The translations under genes and the position numbers were made by a program. A stretch of 64,000 nt of DNA, from the NCBI GenBank assembly GCA_009760855.2, contig WPIO01000126.1, positions 1,132,870 to 1,196,869 on the forward strand, read 5' to 3'. A model generated the notes under the pieces. The model saw only the letters and a list, made by a program, of their open reading frames with translations, did no database searches and was not told the DNA's origin. Positions 1 through 13,900 of this stretch are shown in pieces. Position 1 is the first letter of the stretch, and the number at the start of each line of letters is the position of its first letter. Origin of the DNA: Cristatella mucedo (taxonomy: Eukaryota; Bryozoa; Phylactolaemata; Cristatellidae).

Positions 1-1160
1 AAGCTTTCAGATAAATAAGTATTGGCCATAACATCCAATGAATACTTATCTGAACCAATTTTTCCAACACAGCTAAATATGCAATTGGGATTTCGACAGT
101 CCAAATGCATGCACAATTATTAGTGATGCCAAGTATGTCATAAAAGATGGCAAAAATGGAGGAATGTGTCACTTGCCAAGCATGATGACATACAGCGACA
201 CAGGAAGTATGCACCTGTACGAATTAGGAATTTGCAGTGTTTCTTTGGGGGGGGGAAGCTGGTATCCATCAATACAGACATTAGTTCATATTAGGCCGAG
301 CGATGAAGAACATCATCTGCTGCTAAGTCTTTTCTGAGCAAACTCACCTGCTAGCCCTTGAAGTTGTAACTAGCTTAACAAAATCAAATTACGTCAATTG
401 AGCACTGAGCATTCGAGATCATTTGCTGAAACCTACTACCACAGCTTTGTTACCACCCCAGTTTCCTCCCATTGCGCAATCAAATGAAGAGTAGCCAGAA
501 CGATTGCATCAGGTGTCATAGAGACAAGAGTTCTACTAGTCTGGAAAATGAACACATTCTTCTCTTTTGCTGCACTTTATGAAACAGCTCTGCATTAATA
601 ATGCCACAGTAATCTGTCAGTCGGCCTACCAACATCAGCATTCGGTGCATTTAACTTCAGCATAGCACAACAACAGTCGCTGATGCACAAAATAAAGATA
701 ACACTCGTTTTCTATACTACATTCTCCATAGTTAAATTCATAAGAATGTCACTGCTATTATTAATAGTGCAGTCAGAATCGCAGGTTCAAAAAGAGTATC
801 AGGCAGATCATTTTGTTTGCTGCAAAGCTTGGTGAGCCTAGATATCTTGCCAAGCAACTAGAGAAATCAACTGGCAGTGTCGGTGGGCACATACTGAATG
901 CATAAAATATGACAAGATATCATGGCAGCAGCACAGCAATATGCAGCTTTCCATTTTCAGATACCCTGTCACACCCTGGAAATATGGCAAACTTACCACC
1001 GTGTTCCATAAGCTGCCGCCCTGGCTCTGTGTGTCTGCTGTTAACCTACACTGCTGCGAAGTTATGACTGTGGAGCCAGTGAAATCCCAGTAAGGGCCTG
1101 CAATAGCATATATAGATATGATATAGATATATCACATATATATAACATATATATATATAT

Positions 1161-1199
<39 letters not shown>

Positions 1200-1382
1200 C
1201 ACTACACCAAAATAACAAACAGGAGTAAAATGTGTAAAGTACATTAAGAGAATTAATACCTCACATGACATACATGTGAAGTTGGTGAAAAAGTGCTAGA
1301 GTGAACAGTAGCCTGCCAAGCCTGGCCAGCAATACAAAGTTTTACCGCTACGTGTAGCACATTTCCGACTCACATAATCATA
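1..1382. other. Unassigned intergenic stretch
   Basis: I see no coding exon or recognisable repeat in the first kilobase. Near 1127-1197 there is an AT-rich microsatellite (TA runs with a short AC run). The stretch ends where the ATT-type tail of a reverse-strand LINE begins. Confidence 0.5.
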
Positions 1383-2850
1383 ATAATAATGCATTTGATA
1401 TAGCACCCTCAGAAAACACAATCTCTTTCTAGGCACTTCACATTTGCTGCAAAGGAAGCACGATCGAATGGTTAGTGTATCCTGCTCGATAAACAACAAG
1501 AATAGCATGGTTATGGGTGACATGTACAGGGTCGGCATGCTAGTTTGGTTACAGGCAGCATGCACAGTGCCAGCATGCATAAGCACATAAAGGAAGAATC
1601 ACATGGACCCAATAAATGCTATGACAAAGAGGTGCGTTTTAGTTTCTTTTGAAATGTGGACAAATCAGGACATGTCATGAAGCAAGTGAGTTCCAGGCTT
1701 TGGGACCATACGAGCTAAAGGTACGGTCTCCAAAGGATTTGAGATTTGTACGAGGTATGATTAAACAGTTAGATTCCGAAGAGCGGGTGGCACGATGCTT
1801 GAGTGGGGGAATAGATCCGATAGGTAGGCTGGAGCCAAAGAATGAAGGGAACTAAAAGTGAGTGACAAAACCTTAAAGTCAATGCGTTGCTTGACTGGGA
1901 GCCAGTGCAGGTCTTCGAGAAATGGTGCGATGTGGTAACTGCGACACTCAGGACAGACAAGCCTAGCTGCCGAGTATTACACCAGCTGTAAGCACCTGAG
2001 TGCACAAGCCGGTAGACCAGCGAGCAGTGAGATAAAAAAAAGTCCAGACAGGATGTCACAAATGCATGGACCAATTTAGATGTGGTATCCCTGTCTAAAC
2101 CAGCCCGAATTTAGCAATGTTGTGTAGCTAAAAGTAGGCAGATTTGACTGTGGAGTTGATGTGGTCGTCTAATACTAGGTCACTTTGGAACATGACACCT
2201 ATACTTGATGCAGATTCAATAGGAGATATGCTGGCAGAGCCAATTTTGAGCATTAGCCTTTCCAATTTCTGTGTCACATTTGGTCCGCCTATAACTAGTA
2301 AGTTGATTTTATCTTCGCTCACTTTACAAAAAAATTGCTGCCATCCATGTGTGGATGTCATCAGTACATGTAGCAGGGGAGTTGGGAGAATTCGACGTGC
2401 TGGAGAGCTGGAAGAGATCAAAGCAAAGTACAACTGAGTGTCATCTGCATAGAAGTGAAAGCCTAGATTGTGCTTGGCAATCACACCGGCAAGAGGGATA
2501 GTATAAACGGTGATAAGAATGGGACCAAGCACAGAGCCCTGAGGTACCCCATATTTCAGAGGTTCCTCGGATAGTCTTTGTCCATTCACATCTATACATC
2601 TATACTCTGAAGTCTCCCAGTGAAATAGGATCTGAACTATTGCAGTGCAGTGCCAGCGATGCCCACTCGAGATGATAGGCAATCAAGAAGGACTTGGTGA
2701 TAGATAGTATCAAAAGATGCCGAAAGATAAAAAAAAACAAGCTCAGACTACCTAAGTCTGCATTCCTAAGTAGGTCGTTGTACACGGAAGCAATGCTGAC
2801 TCTGTGGAGTGATTAGCTCTAAAACCAGACTGAAACTGAGTGACTAACAC
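1383..2850 (-). mobile_element. LINE A copy (CR1/L2-like), degenerate
   Basis: This is a reverse-strand non-LTR retrotransposon fragment. Its 3' end is at the low coordinate: a TAATAATAAT tail, then the family's conserved 3' UTR block (agcaccctcagaaaacac, ctctttctaggcacttcac). Upstream lies reverse-transcriptase coding sequence, including [11 protein letters not shown] and [10 protein letters not shown] (the catalytic YADD box) near 2420-2560. It continues to about 2850 with the segment that precedes palm motif A. The frame is broken several times, so the copy is dead. It lies upstream of POLR2K. Confidence 0.85.
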
Positions 2851-3126
2851 AAGTGACAGAAACTTATGCATATGGATGCCAAACCATCCGGATCGTGCCC
2901 GAGCCGATAAGTTCGTCTTAATCATGTGTTACCTCGCATATAAAGTGGTATCAAGAGCCACTTGGGAATGGCAAGAGTTGGTGGATGAGCGCTTAGAAGT
3001 CGACTACAAATCTAGAGATACCAGATTCGATTTTGGCCCGGCCCACTTGAGTTTTTACGACTCGATTCTTCAGCAAGTGCCTTTTCAGGTTGGAGAAGTG
3101 TTCTCTAACACAGCGCACAAAAAATA

Positions 3127-3300
3127 ACTGAGCAGTAATCCCCGGGTCTTGGCCCGAGGGTGTTGTTTGCTCTTCACGAGCCAGGTCGTGAGCTCGAATC
3201 CTGCAGCAGGCAATCCTTTATTGCCAGATGCAAGATGGTAGTGATGGTCATTAAGACTCTTCTGACTCTATATTCTATGAGACTTTTTAAGATTAGTCAA
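3127..3300 (+). repeat. SINE family 1 (tRNA-derived) copy
   Basis: This has the family 1 layout: a tRNA-like head with a B-box-like segment (gagctcgaatcctgcag), then the body motif ttattgccagatgcaag and the tail segment ctcttctgactctatattctatgagac. It is diverged from the copies at 55.1 and 62.6 kb. Confidence 0.7.
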
Positions 3301-4970
3301 AAAAGTCACAAACCCACACCAAGATGCCAAACGTGAGCACATGACTTTTCTAAATATTAGAAATAAGGCAGGCGACCAGTAAAATACCCACAGTGGCTAT
3401 TATCAATACTATAGGGCAGGGTCATGTAATATTAAAAAGTCAGTCATCAAAAGCAATGTACTTCAGAACTTTCATTTTTCGTGCTGCTTGTAGGCTGAAG
3501 CAGGGTCGATCATTTGAACGGATTGTAAGAATGTCGTGCCACGATGGAATAGCAAATGTGCAGTTTCTAACTTTGCAGCCACGGAGCAACTAGGATAAAT
3601 GCAGCCCCTTTCATTTACGGAAATGTAAACTTGGTCACGGCAGTCACAGGATTAAAACATGATGCTGAATGCAAAAACCCGTTGCAACATCCCACTCACT
3701 GAGCCACATTGTCACAGCAGTGCCAAGGAAGATGGGAGAAGTTATGCTACCAGCACGATTCGAGGATGCGATGACAAGACCTACTGGGTGTATTCGATGC
3801 AACATTCACAAATCGCAGCTAGCTCTGAACTCATTACCAAATAAAGTTCGTGCTTAAATCTTTGCTTAACAACACTACCATATTACGGTGAGCTATAAAG
3901 AATTTCTAACTATTGCTGAAGAGATAGTATATCATTAATAAACACATTAACAGTAATGTCTCGACGAGAGCTACCAACGAGGTTCATTTTTGGACAGCCG
4001 AACAAGTACACTCGAGTAAAACCTACAAGGTGCACCCCAGACCAAAATACAAGGTGCTGGCATGTCGGAAGCCCACCGGGACACACATGCACACACATTC
4101 ACACGCGCACACGCACACACATTGGCGAAACTGGTTGCTCTGATTGGACGTCGCGCTGCCGAAACCCAAAAGTTTCTCAGGCTCAGCTCAACTGACCTTT
4201 GCTGCTCGGAGCAACATGTATAGCAGTTACGAAAAATTTGATAAGTAGACAAAGCGCAGCGCACAGAGTATTTGCGAACTACAGGCAACAGCAAATGGTG
4301 AGCCTACTCGGCCTCCTTCAACAGGTCGTGCACCGTTTGCAGATGCTGTACTCAAACTACGCTATCACATTGAGCCAACCTACCAAAGGCAGGACATTCT
4401 CTAACTTCATAGCGACCAAGCACGACAAAACATGAAACCATATGAGAATGGGGAAGCTAGATGGAGAATACATGTAGCGCTCGCTTCAACTTTCCTTTAC
4501 ACAACTGGCAACCGTGCAGTACCGCAATAATCTCACTGAATTAGTAAGACCTACTATGAAATGGTTTTATAAGAGAGTGCTCCTTCTTCATGTAATCCTT
4601 CGAAGAGGTATCAGCATAGGCGCATACGAATAAGTGGCAAATAACTACCCCGAAGGATAGTAACGCCGGTACTGACGACGCCATAGTACGCACAGAACGT
4701 CACAATTTCTACCTCCCGTTAGTGAGAGCTTTCCTACCACAGCGAGTGGATTTCGCGCATCAGCTGCTGATAACACGCTGGGTTTATTGCGCTATAAGTT
4801 GGTAAGTTCTCAGGACCAGTTTTAGTAAGCGGGCTCTACGATACGCGAGTAATTGCGCTAGTTCTGTTAGATTTTTGTATTCAGGTGGTGGAATGAAGCT
4901 ATGGATGTATGAAATAAGTATGAAATGCGGACTAATGATTACTTCCTAAGTATCATAACTTGTAGCTTCC
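3301..4970. other. Upstream region of POLR2K, nothing recognised
   Basis: No conserved coding sequence was recognised. A CA-rich patch lies near 4081-4122. Open frames of 60-107 codons on both strands here lack family similarity and are probably chance. Confidence 0.4.
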
Positions 4971-4977
4971 ACTTCCG
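4971..4977 (-). promoter_or_regulatory. ETS-type site next to the POLR2K start
   Basis: The bases acttccg (CGGAAGT on the other strand) lie 13 bases before the POLR2K start codon. ETS/GABP-type sites are common in promoters of housekeeping genes. A seven-base match can occur by chance. Confidence 0.3.
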
Positions 4978-4989
4978 TTGCAGCGAAAA

Positions 4990-7900
4990 ATGGAAGGGAA
5001 GGAGCACGGCGGATCGTCTTCGGCGACCGGTGGAGCAGCAGTAGCCAAGCCTACGCCAATGCTGTATATCTGTGGTGGTGAGTGATATATTTTTAGCTAA
5101 TTGCTTCAGGCAGCGCTCCTTGCTGTGCTCATCGCTTTCGGCCCGACCTAATTGTATCGCCGATTCGATGTGTAAGACTCGACACTTCCCCGTGTTGTTA
5201 CCCAAGCGAACTTGTGCATCTGAGATGATAAAGATGCCTATATGAGCCTGCTTCATATCCGTTTGCGATATAATACAGTGGAAGCTCTTAGGGCTGTTGT
5301 GGGAGAACTGCGTTTGCCCGGCTGCTGCACGGAAGAGTGTGGGACCGGAGCCACCTCGCTCTAGGTCAGCCCTCGCCCTATTTAAGTTCTAGCAGAGCTA
5401 ACAGCTCCTCTCGCAAGCAAGTGCCGCACCATGTCAGGTGGTGAGCTCAACTTTATAAGTGGCTGCTTACCGCAGAGAACGTGCTAATTTGATACAGGGG
5501 GCTACAATGAATCGATTCACTCACCAAGCTGCCATGAAAGGATAGTTATGTCCCGGTATGCACCTAAGCAAGCATTCATACTTTTTACCAAAATACTTCC
5601 CATGTTTAGAAGTTGCATTAGGAATTTTGGTTGAATAGACCGGATACAAGGTGACACCAGTGAAAAGCCTGGTTTTGCAGGATGTGACTTCTAACGACTT
5701 CTGCCTTTGGAGTGATTTTTGAATCGCATTTCCTTGTCGTATGGTTTTCTGGATGAATTAGCAAAACGGTTTATAGAGTTATACCCTTATTTTATTGCCA
5801 TAAAATCAGCCCACTGGGTAGTATAGTAGTACAGTTTGTTATTTCACTGTGCACTAACTGTTGTTTACTTGTTGTCAGACAATATTAAGACCGTTTCTTC
5901 AATATGAAATGAACTGCCGTTCAATTCTTCCAGTTCTTGGGTAATCTGCAAGTAAAATTCATTGTTGACTGGTTATGTTCGTCCTTTAGCTTGGGATTGG
6001 CTGCGCCCTCAGGTCGTGTCCCAAGCTTCTGGAAATGGTTCTAGTTGACTGCCTTTACGAACGGCCAAACGCAGTCTTTGTGCACCAGACGTGATTAGCA
6101 ACGTTGCAATGGCTGTGCAGTTGCCAATAGTTGAGACTTTGCTGAGGTACACCCTGAAGAAGATGGCTAGACTAATAGAGTGAATCTTTAGGCATCATTT
6201 CATGTGCTTCTAAGCCTGCAGGCTACAATTTGGAAGCTTTCTGCTAGGGATACGGTCAGGCGTCGGCTAGATGAACAGGGTATGTTTGCGTGGAATGCAA
6301 AACGAAGCCACTTCTGTTCGTCAAGCATAAAGGGCTCGTTTGGAGTGGGCTAAGGCTAGAGTACAGTTTACCCACGAAGACTGGAGCAGCACTGAATGGG
6401 GCGATGATAGTAAATTCTTCATTTACTGATAAGTGAACATGTATGTATTCAGTATGTGTCGTTACTCTAATGAAGGTTAAGTTATAATTACCTTTTAATA
6501 ATTATAATTACCTAATAAATAATAATTACCTAATTACCTTTAATTTCCTTCTTTAGACAGCAATTTTAAGAAGAAATTTAGATGCAAGGAGGTTCGTGAT
6601 GGCTCACTGGGTAAGGTGGTTGATTTTCACGACCTCGGGCCAAAGTCGAGGGTTCGAGCCCTGCATTTGGGTGATTATCGCCACTGCCAGCGGTGGTGAT
6701 AGCCGTAAAGGCTCCTCTGTCTGATGCGAGCTGATGTTGGCGGCAGCTAGCCGCCGGGAACTGCAGCGGGCTTAAGCGAGCTGACGCGAGTTGTTGCCAG
6801 CTTCCCCGAGCTGCCACCAGGTGCCGTGGGCTGCCGCGGACTTCCGCGAGCTGTCGTGAGCTATACAAAAGAGGCTGTTAAACCAGCTAGAATTTTTTAA
6901 TGTTCTGGTTTGCTTCTGTAACTGATACCTGACCATGACAAAACACGATTATTTAGAATTATTTGGAAGTGTTGCAATACCAAGCGAAATGAGCCTTCGT
7001 AGAAGTAGTTGTTTTTTAACAGGAGCCGAAGCATGCAGCCCAAGGATGGTCAATATTATTATCGCTTTAGATTAGCTGCAAAGAAAGGATGGTAAACATT
7101 TTCCTGCTACACCGTTGAATTTTGTTTAGAGCGAGTATGCGATCAAAGTAGCAGAGTCGATCGTCATAACTGAATCCCATTCTTCCAGTGTCTCTGGAGG
7201 GAAATCGATAGAAAGCTCAAGAGCTCATTTGTGTCGTACCAGATCCAATGAGTCGCTTTTCGAAAGTTTGCCAGACATTGAGAGAACATCAAGGCCACTT
7301 GTTTGCAAAGGCTTAGTTAGCTCTATACTGGGGTGGCTGTGACAGGCAATTGCCTATCGAAGTAGTGTAACTTCATTTTAGATCTAAAAACTGATATGCT
7401 TGAACTAAAACTTTGCTTGCATTGCTTTGCTTGTAAGCTTATTTGATATAGAGCTCGTGATTACAGCAGGTTACGATAAAGTTGTGTACATGGGAATCTG
7501 GACTTTTTGGGTCCTGTGGCTATTCTATGTGGCCTTGCCGATACTTCTGCGCTCAAATGTATAGAACTCTTTCGTATCCTAGATGTTTCATGGGATCTTA
7601 ACACTTGTCTTTTCAGAGTGCCACAGCGAAAATGAAATCAAAGCCAGGGAGACAATTCGTTGTCGTGAGTGTGGCTATCGAATCATGTACAAGAAAAGGA
7701 CAAAAAGAAGTGAGCATGCATTTAGAGATGCCTTATGCACCTTAATGGCACTCTGGCTGCACTACGTTATTGTCTGGTGGTTTGTGATCGTTAGTGCCCT
7801 CTGGTCTATCCTTATTCATCAGAAGTAATTTCCTTGCTTGGTAAATAAGCCCTCCTTTCGTATGTGCTTTTGTTGTCCTTGCGATCTGCTAATTAAGACG

Positions 7901-10900
7901 TGGATTAGGGGTCGTCATTTTCACACCTCGACTGTACATACCTTATAAAAGCGACTGCAGCCTTGTAGCTAGTCACTGTGTGGCTGCTTTGCACGTACAG
8001 ATAGAGTGGAAATGCAGCATGCCAAAACTGCTGAATGATATTTTCTGTGCCATACCCGTGTTGTTTTTCACTGTGATGAATTATTTGTATCTTACGGCAG
8101 CTGAGATAGTTATAGTCTACATACTGATTACGAAATTGGTTAATTGAGTTGCTCGAGTACGTACGATTTGTTCATATTGAGCCCCCATTTCGAGCCTGGG
8201 CTGCTTTCTGCCTGTGGGACCAAGATTTGGACTCTTTATATATTGCATCGATGCTCTACTTGCCAGTTTCGTTAGGCAAAAGTTTGGTGTTTGCTGTCCA
8301 TCGAGCATTTTTTCAAATGTAGAATAGTTCGGTTCAGCTGTTGAAGCCCTGCAAACCGTCGCAGGCCTAGCTAAGATCATTTTACGAAGGTTAGAGCCAG
8401 ACCTTAAACAGAAGCAGTCAATCATAGTTAAAATAAAAACTAAAAACACCTATTTGTTACAGTATTTAGTGGGTCCTCGTGATTTGTTCTCTGTGCGGCT
8501 TATGCGTGCTGACACAGCATGATGCCACTAACCATATTAGCATGCTGACCTTGTGTATGTAACCTCTATCCATGTTATTCTTGTCGACATTGTGCATGAT
8601 CTTACTAACCACATGATCATGCTTCCTGTGCAGAATATGTAAAGCGCCCAAAAAGAGATTTGGTTCTCTGAGTGTGTTTTACAAATATGTTATTATTATA
8701 GTACGGCGGAGGGCAAATCGAGTGGCTTGCAAGGTCAGGTCATCTGGCTTGTGACTTTACAGTAAGCTCGAGAGAGCAGACTACTGGCCAGATTGGGGTA
8801 TTGATCGGTAGCTCTAGAGCAGTACCAACTTTCCCCTAGCACATGCTCTGAGGAATTCCCGACGTCGCCGTGTTTTTGACTGGCTTCTTGCAAGTCGCAT
8901 CACAACAAATCGTTGACGTGTTTGGTATTGCATTTTAATTTACCTCGGTTTCTCACCACTGAAATGTAAAATTGTGCTCGACTTAATATGTATATGGATT
9001 AGTGTTCACTGCTTAGGTGGTTGTCAGTATCCATTGTTTGGGGTAGCCCTGGCATAATCGTATCAGCGTATATCCATGTTTACTCTGCTGAAGCACTCTA
9101 TTCATGATTTGTTTAGCAACAAAGGAATGTTGTGGAAAGCTAACTTAATGGACAGAACTAGAGTACTTACTAAAAATTGCTACGAAGGATGCTCGAAGCT
9201 AAAATCATATCCTTGACTAAGTCTAGGAAATATGTTCCAGTGCCTTGCAATGGCTGATGCAAATGACCATTGCTAGCTGTTTTTGTGGATATGGAACTGG
9301 ATTCTGTATATGATTATAAAGTAACTAATTGCCCTCCCATCACTATTTGTGCAATGACGATGTGATGAAGTGTGATCACCTTTAAGGTTAGAGGGCTGAC
9401 CTTTGCTTATATTGCCTGGATTGATTGACCGATTGCCTCGGAAAGTAAGCCATACAGTCAGAGCAAAAAAACTGTAATGAGTAAACTTCTTAATGGGATG
9501 GCTGGCTTGTAAATGTACTGACTGACCCACCAGGGCTAGTGGAGGTAGAATTAAGGTTCCTGTGTCACAGTACTTTAGGCTCCACTTAAAAGAGAGGGTG
9601 CAGCTCCCTTTTCCCTGCTTGTGGTTTACCCCTAACTTTAATTGTGTCTCCCGCTGTAACTTAATAAAGCGTTAAGTAGTCGCGTTTTCTATTGCGTTTT
9701 CTACTGGACACAAGGCTTAAGCGGCTTTCGGTATATGTACAGTAGCCAACAGACCATCTCATGCAGCAAAGAGGACGTGAGATACACATCTGTGTCAGGT
9801 CTGTTGAGAAAGTGAGTAACATGGAAGTAGCAGCTCATGACGGCTGGAAAGAATGTGCCACAGTCGTCAGCAGGAGAGTAGATATCGTTGCGTAAGAATT
9901 GTGAGTTCCACGGTCAAAGCTTCTATCTCCGACGATCTTAAGGCATGCCCCTCCATCCTGCAAAGTGGGCACTGGGGTCATTCTATCGACTGCCGGCAAA
10001 TGAGAAAATAAGCCTGCTTACAATCCAAACCCACCACATTGTGTTTATCCATAACAAAACCTCATTCATGCAAGTTGTGTTGTGACATATTGCTGTTTAT
10101 GGATCTCAAAGGCAGCCAAAAGTCTGGAGTTATCTGGTTCTGCAAACACGCCCACCTGGGGCATACAGGGCATAAGGTCGGTTCCCCTTAAGCTGCACTG
10201 TGAAAGCTTATAACCCTAAAAAACTATATTAACGAGCATGTGTTATAAAGAAATCGCAAGTCCAAGTATTTCATTGTTTAGGTCTAGGAGGTAAGGACTG
10301 AGGCTACGACTAGGCCTTGATAAGGAAAGCCCTTGGCCACAGGCTTCTTACCGCCACTTTTAGGCTGTGGCCTAGGATTAGGCTTGACTGCACTCAAGTT
10401 GGCTTGGCATAGTCTGCTCTGTAGCAATTAGGCCTGGCGACAGCAGATGACAAAGCCGACATCTTGGCTGGCAGCATAGTGGCTGCGATGCTGTCGAATC
10501 GTGTTGGTAGCACTTGCCTTGCGCTTATGCATACTGACACGGCTGCATGCTGCTACTAACCACACTTGCATGCTGACCCTATGCATGTCACCCTAACCAT
10601 GTTATTCATGTTTTTTATCGAGCATGATACTACTCACCATTCGATCACGTTTCTTTGCAGAAAATGTAAAGCGCCTAGAAAGAGATTGAGTTCTCTGTGG
10701 GGCGCTTTATCAAGTGTATTATTATTGTTATTATTTAAAGAAAGCTGGGACTTCCCTTTTAATAATAATAATAATAATATTGCACTTGATAAAGCGCCCT
10801 CAGAGAACTTAATCTCTTTCTAGGCGCTTTACATTTGCTGCAAAGTGATACGCAATAGAATAGTAAGTAAAATCATGCTTGAAAAACAAACAAAATGAAT

Positions 10901-13900
10901 AACATGGTTAGGGGTTACATGCACTGGGTCAGCATGCAAATGTGGTTAGTGGCAGCATGAACAGTGTCAGCACGCATAAGCACATCGAGGACGAATCACA
11001 AGGACCCACTAAATGCTGTCCTAAATAGGTATGTTTTTAAGTTTCTTTTAAATGTGGTCAGGTCAGGGGATGTTCTGATGCAGGTCGGGAGGGAGTTCCA
11101 GGCTGTGGGAGCATACGAGCTAAATGCACGGTCTCCAAAGGATTTAAGGTTTGTACGAGGTATTTCTAGACTGTTGGATTCCGAAAAGCGAGTGGTACGA
11201 TGCTTTGCCTGATGGGGTAGTATCTCTGAAAGATAGGCTGGAGCCATAGAATGAAGAGACCTAAAAGTGAGCGACAAAACCTTGAAGTCAATCCGTTGCT
11301 TGACTGGTAACCAGTGCAGGTCGGCGAGAAGTGGAGTAATGTGGCAACTGCGACGCTCACGGCAGACAAGCCTAGCTGCAGAGTTTTGCACCAGCTGCAA
11401 TCGCCTGATCGCACATGCTGGTAGGCCAGTAAGCAGTGAGTTGCAGAAGTCGAGACGAGATGTCACGAATGCATGGACCAACTTGGACGTGGTATCCTTA
11501 TCTAAACAAGCCCTAATTTTAGCAATGTTATGAAGCTGAAAATAGGCTGATTTGACTGTGGAGCTGATGTGGTCGTCTAACGAGAGGTCGCTTTGGAATA
11601 TGACACCTAGATTTCGAGCTGATGCAACTGGAGATATGCTGGCAGAGCCAATTTTGAAAGTCAGCCTTTCCAATTTCTGAATAACACTAGGTTTGCCCAT
11701 AACTAGTAAGTTAGTTTTGTCATCGTTTAGTTTTAGAAAATTTGCTGCCATCCATGATCGGATGTCATCAATGCATGCAGCAAGTGAGTTGAGAGAATTT
11801 GAGGTGCTCGAAGGCTGGGAGGGATCAAAGCAAAGGTACAACTGAGTGTCATCCGCATAGAAGTGAAAGCCTAGATTGTGCTTGGCAATCACATCAGCGA
11901 GAGGGAGAGTATAGACGGTGAAAAGGACCGGACCTAGCACAGAGCCCTGAGGTACTCCATATTTTAGAGGTACTTCAGATGATCTTTGTCCATTCACATC
12001 AACACTCTGGAGTCTCCCACTGAGATAGGACCTGAACCACTGCAGAGCAGTGCCAGTGATGCCCAGGCGAGATGAGAGGCGCTCTAGAAGTACTTTGTGA
12101 TCGATGGTATCAAAAGCTGCCGAAAGATCGAGCAAAACAAGAAGAGACACTCTTTTAAGCCTTTGATTTCCCGCTGCAGTGTCTGCGCTCTAGCCTTGGC
12201 CTACCGATTCCATTTGCCTTACTGTGAAGTAAGCAGCAGGTGTTGATAAGTATTTATTGCTTCCCTGGGTAGACTTGTAATGTCCTGAATGGTGTCGATG
12301 TACACTCGGCATAAAAAAACGCAGTATGGCGACTGCTGCTGTGGCTGTAAATTCGTTCGAGTAATAAGAGGACTGTCTACGATGCCAGGAATGCTAAAGT
12401 TATGCAGTATGTGAAAATATTTGTTGATAGCCCCAAAAGAAGCACGTGCTGTTGGTATGCATGCATTTAATGTGATGACCCACCCCAATTCTTTATGATC
12501 TATGTCTGGCCAGGCATTTAGGCCACCAGCTTCTGCATTGTCTCTTCTGCTGAAGCAATTTCCACAGAGCGTGAGTTTTACTGAAAGGGTGGGCTACTTA
12601 TGTATGCCACTGCCGACTGTCAATATCGTCCCATAAACGTTCTATGGGTTCTGATCAGGCAATTGTAAGCCAATGCATCAGCACCATGACCGAAATTATC
12701 AAAAAGTACTGTACTTAACTTACTGTCAAGCAAGGTGAATTTCATAATTCAAATACTCTCTTTGGGGATTGGTACATTTGGTGCCAAGACCGTTACCCTA
12801 AGCACACTGACTGACCAGTAAACTACTATTTGACGAATCTTTTTTGGCGCCGATGAAATAGCCCAGCCAGTTGCCTCATTTCAACCCCATATAATGTGGA
12901 TTAATATCGTCATGCGGCATAAGTTTACATCAGTAGCCGATCTTTACAGTAAAACTCGAGGCTTTATGGATTGTTCTTCAGCACAAGAGACAAACAACAA
13001 AGCAGCTGGTGGCCTCTTATGCCTGGCCAGTCAAGTTAAATCATAAAAATTGGGGTAGCACGATTCGCACTAAACTCACACATATCAACACATCATCAAT
13101 GTATATTGGTTTTTTGTGTCAATGAATATTTTCTCATGCTCGCATAATTTCAGTATCCCAATAATCGTAGATAACCCTCTTATTAACCATACGAATTTAC
13201 AGCCACAGCAGCGGTGCCGTACTGCTAGCATTTTTTTGCGCATGAACAAAAACAAAGCCAAGGGGGTAGCAATTGTCACTCTTGTCCTGGTAGGCAGGAA
13301 CCGAGTCTGACGTCCGGTCGGGCGGCCACACTTGTGCGCAGCCGGCCCCTTGGTGCTTGGCCTGGCCATCGGTCGGTATCATTTCAGCCAATTTCCGTTC
13401 GCCGAAGGCGCCGGGGAGGGGGGAAGCCCCGGAACCCCTCTTTACAGGGGGTCCCTGCCCCTAGACCTCCATGCCACTCCCCTTCCAATCCTATTCGCCT
13501 CTACACGTGAATGTAGGCTGTCAAGAAAATTGCCAGTGCTGCAAAAAGGGTGTTCATTCGACACCTTTATTACCTGTCCTATTAATCTCCTGCATGAGAA
13601 GCATACTACTGTGGCAAACGCAAGAGCATGGAAAGGTTCGGACAAACCTCTCTACTGCCGGTAGGAAATAGATTGCAGACCTTTCGACATTGTCTGCAAA
13701 TAAGTTCTTTGACGTCTTGGAGCTGCCAAGTATATTTCGTACTCTGGACCCTTCCTTGTGCAAATACCAGTCGGCAGAAGTTGTGGACTAGGATAAAATC
13801 ATTAATTAACCATGCTGGATGTTGGGAAGCATTAATTAAGGAATTAAGTTCATCTGCTACAAAAAAATCACAAAAAACCGGTAAGTTCTCCAGTTTTTGG

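Noticed and set aside
7741-7790. A possible POLR2K C-terminus (LVVCDR then stop) close to exon 2
   Set aside because: It has no acceptor site before it and lacks the conserved FDAR ending, which is found with a good acceptor and right phase at 14134-14156.
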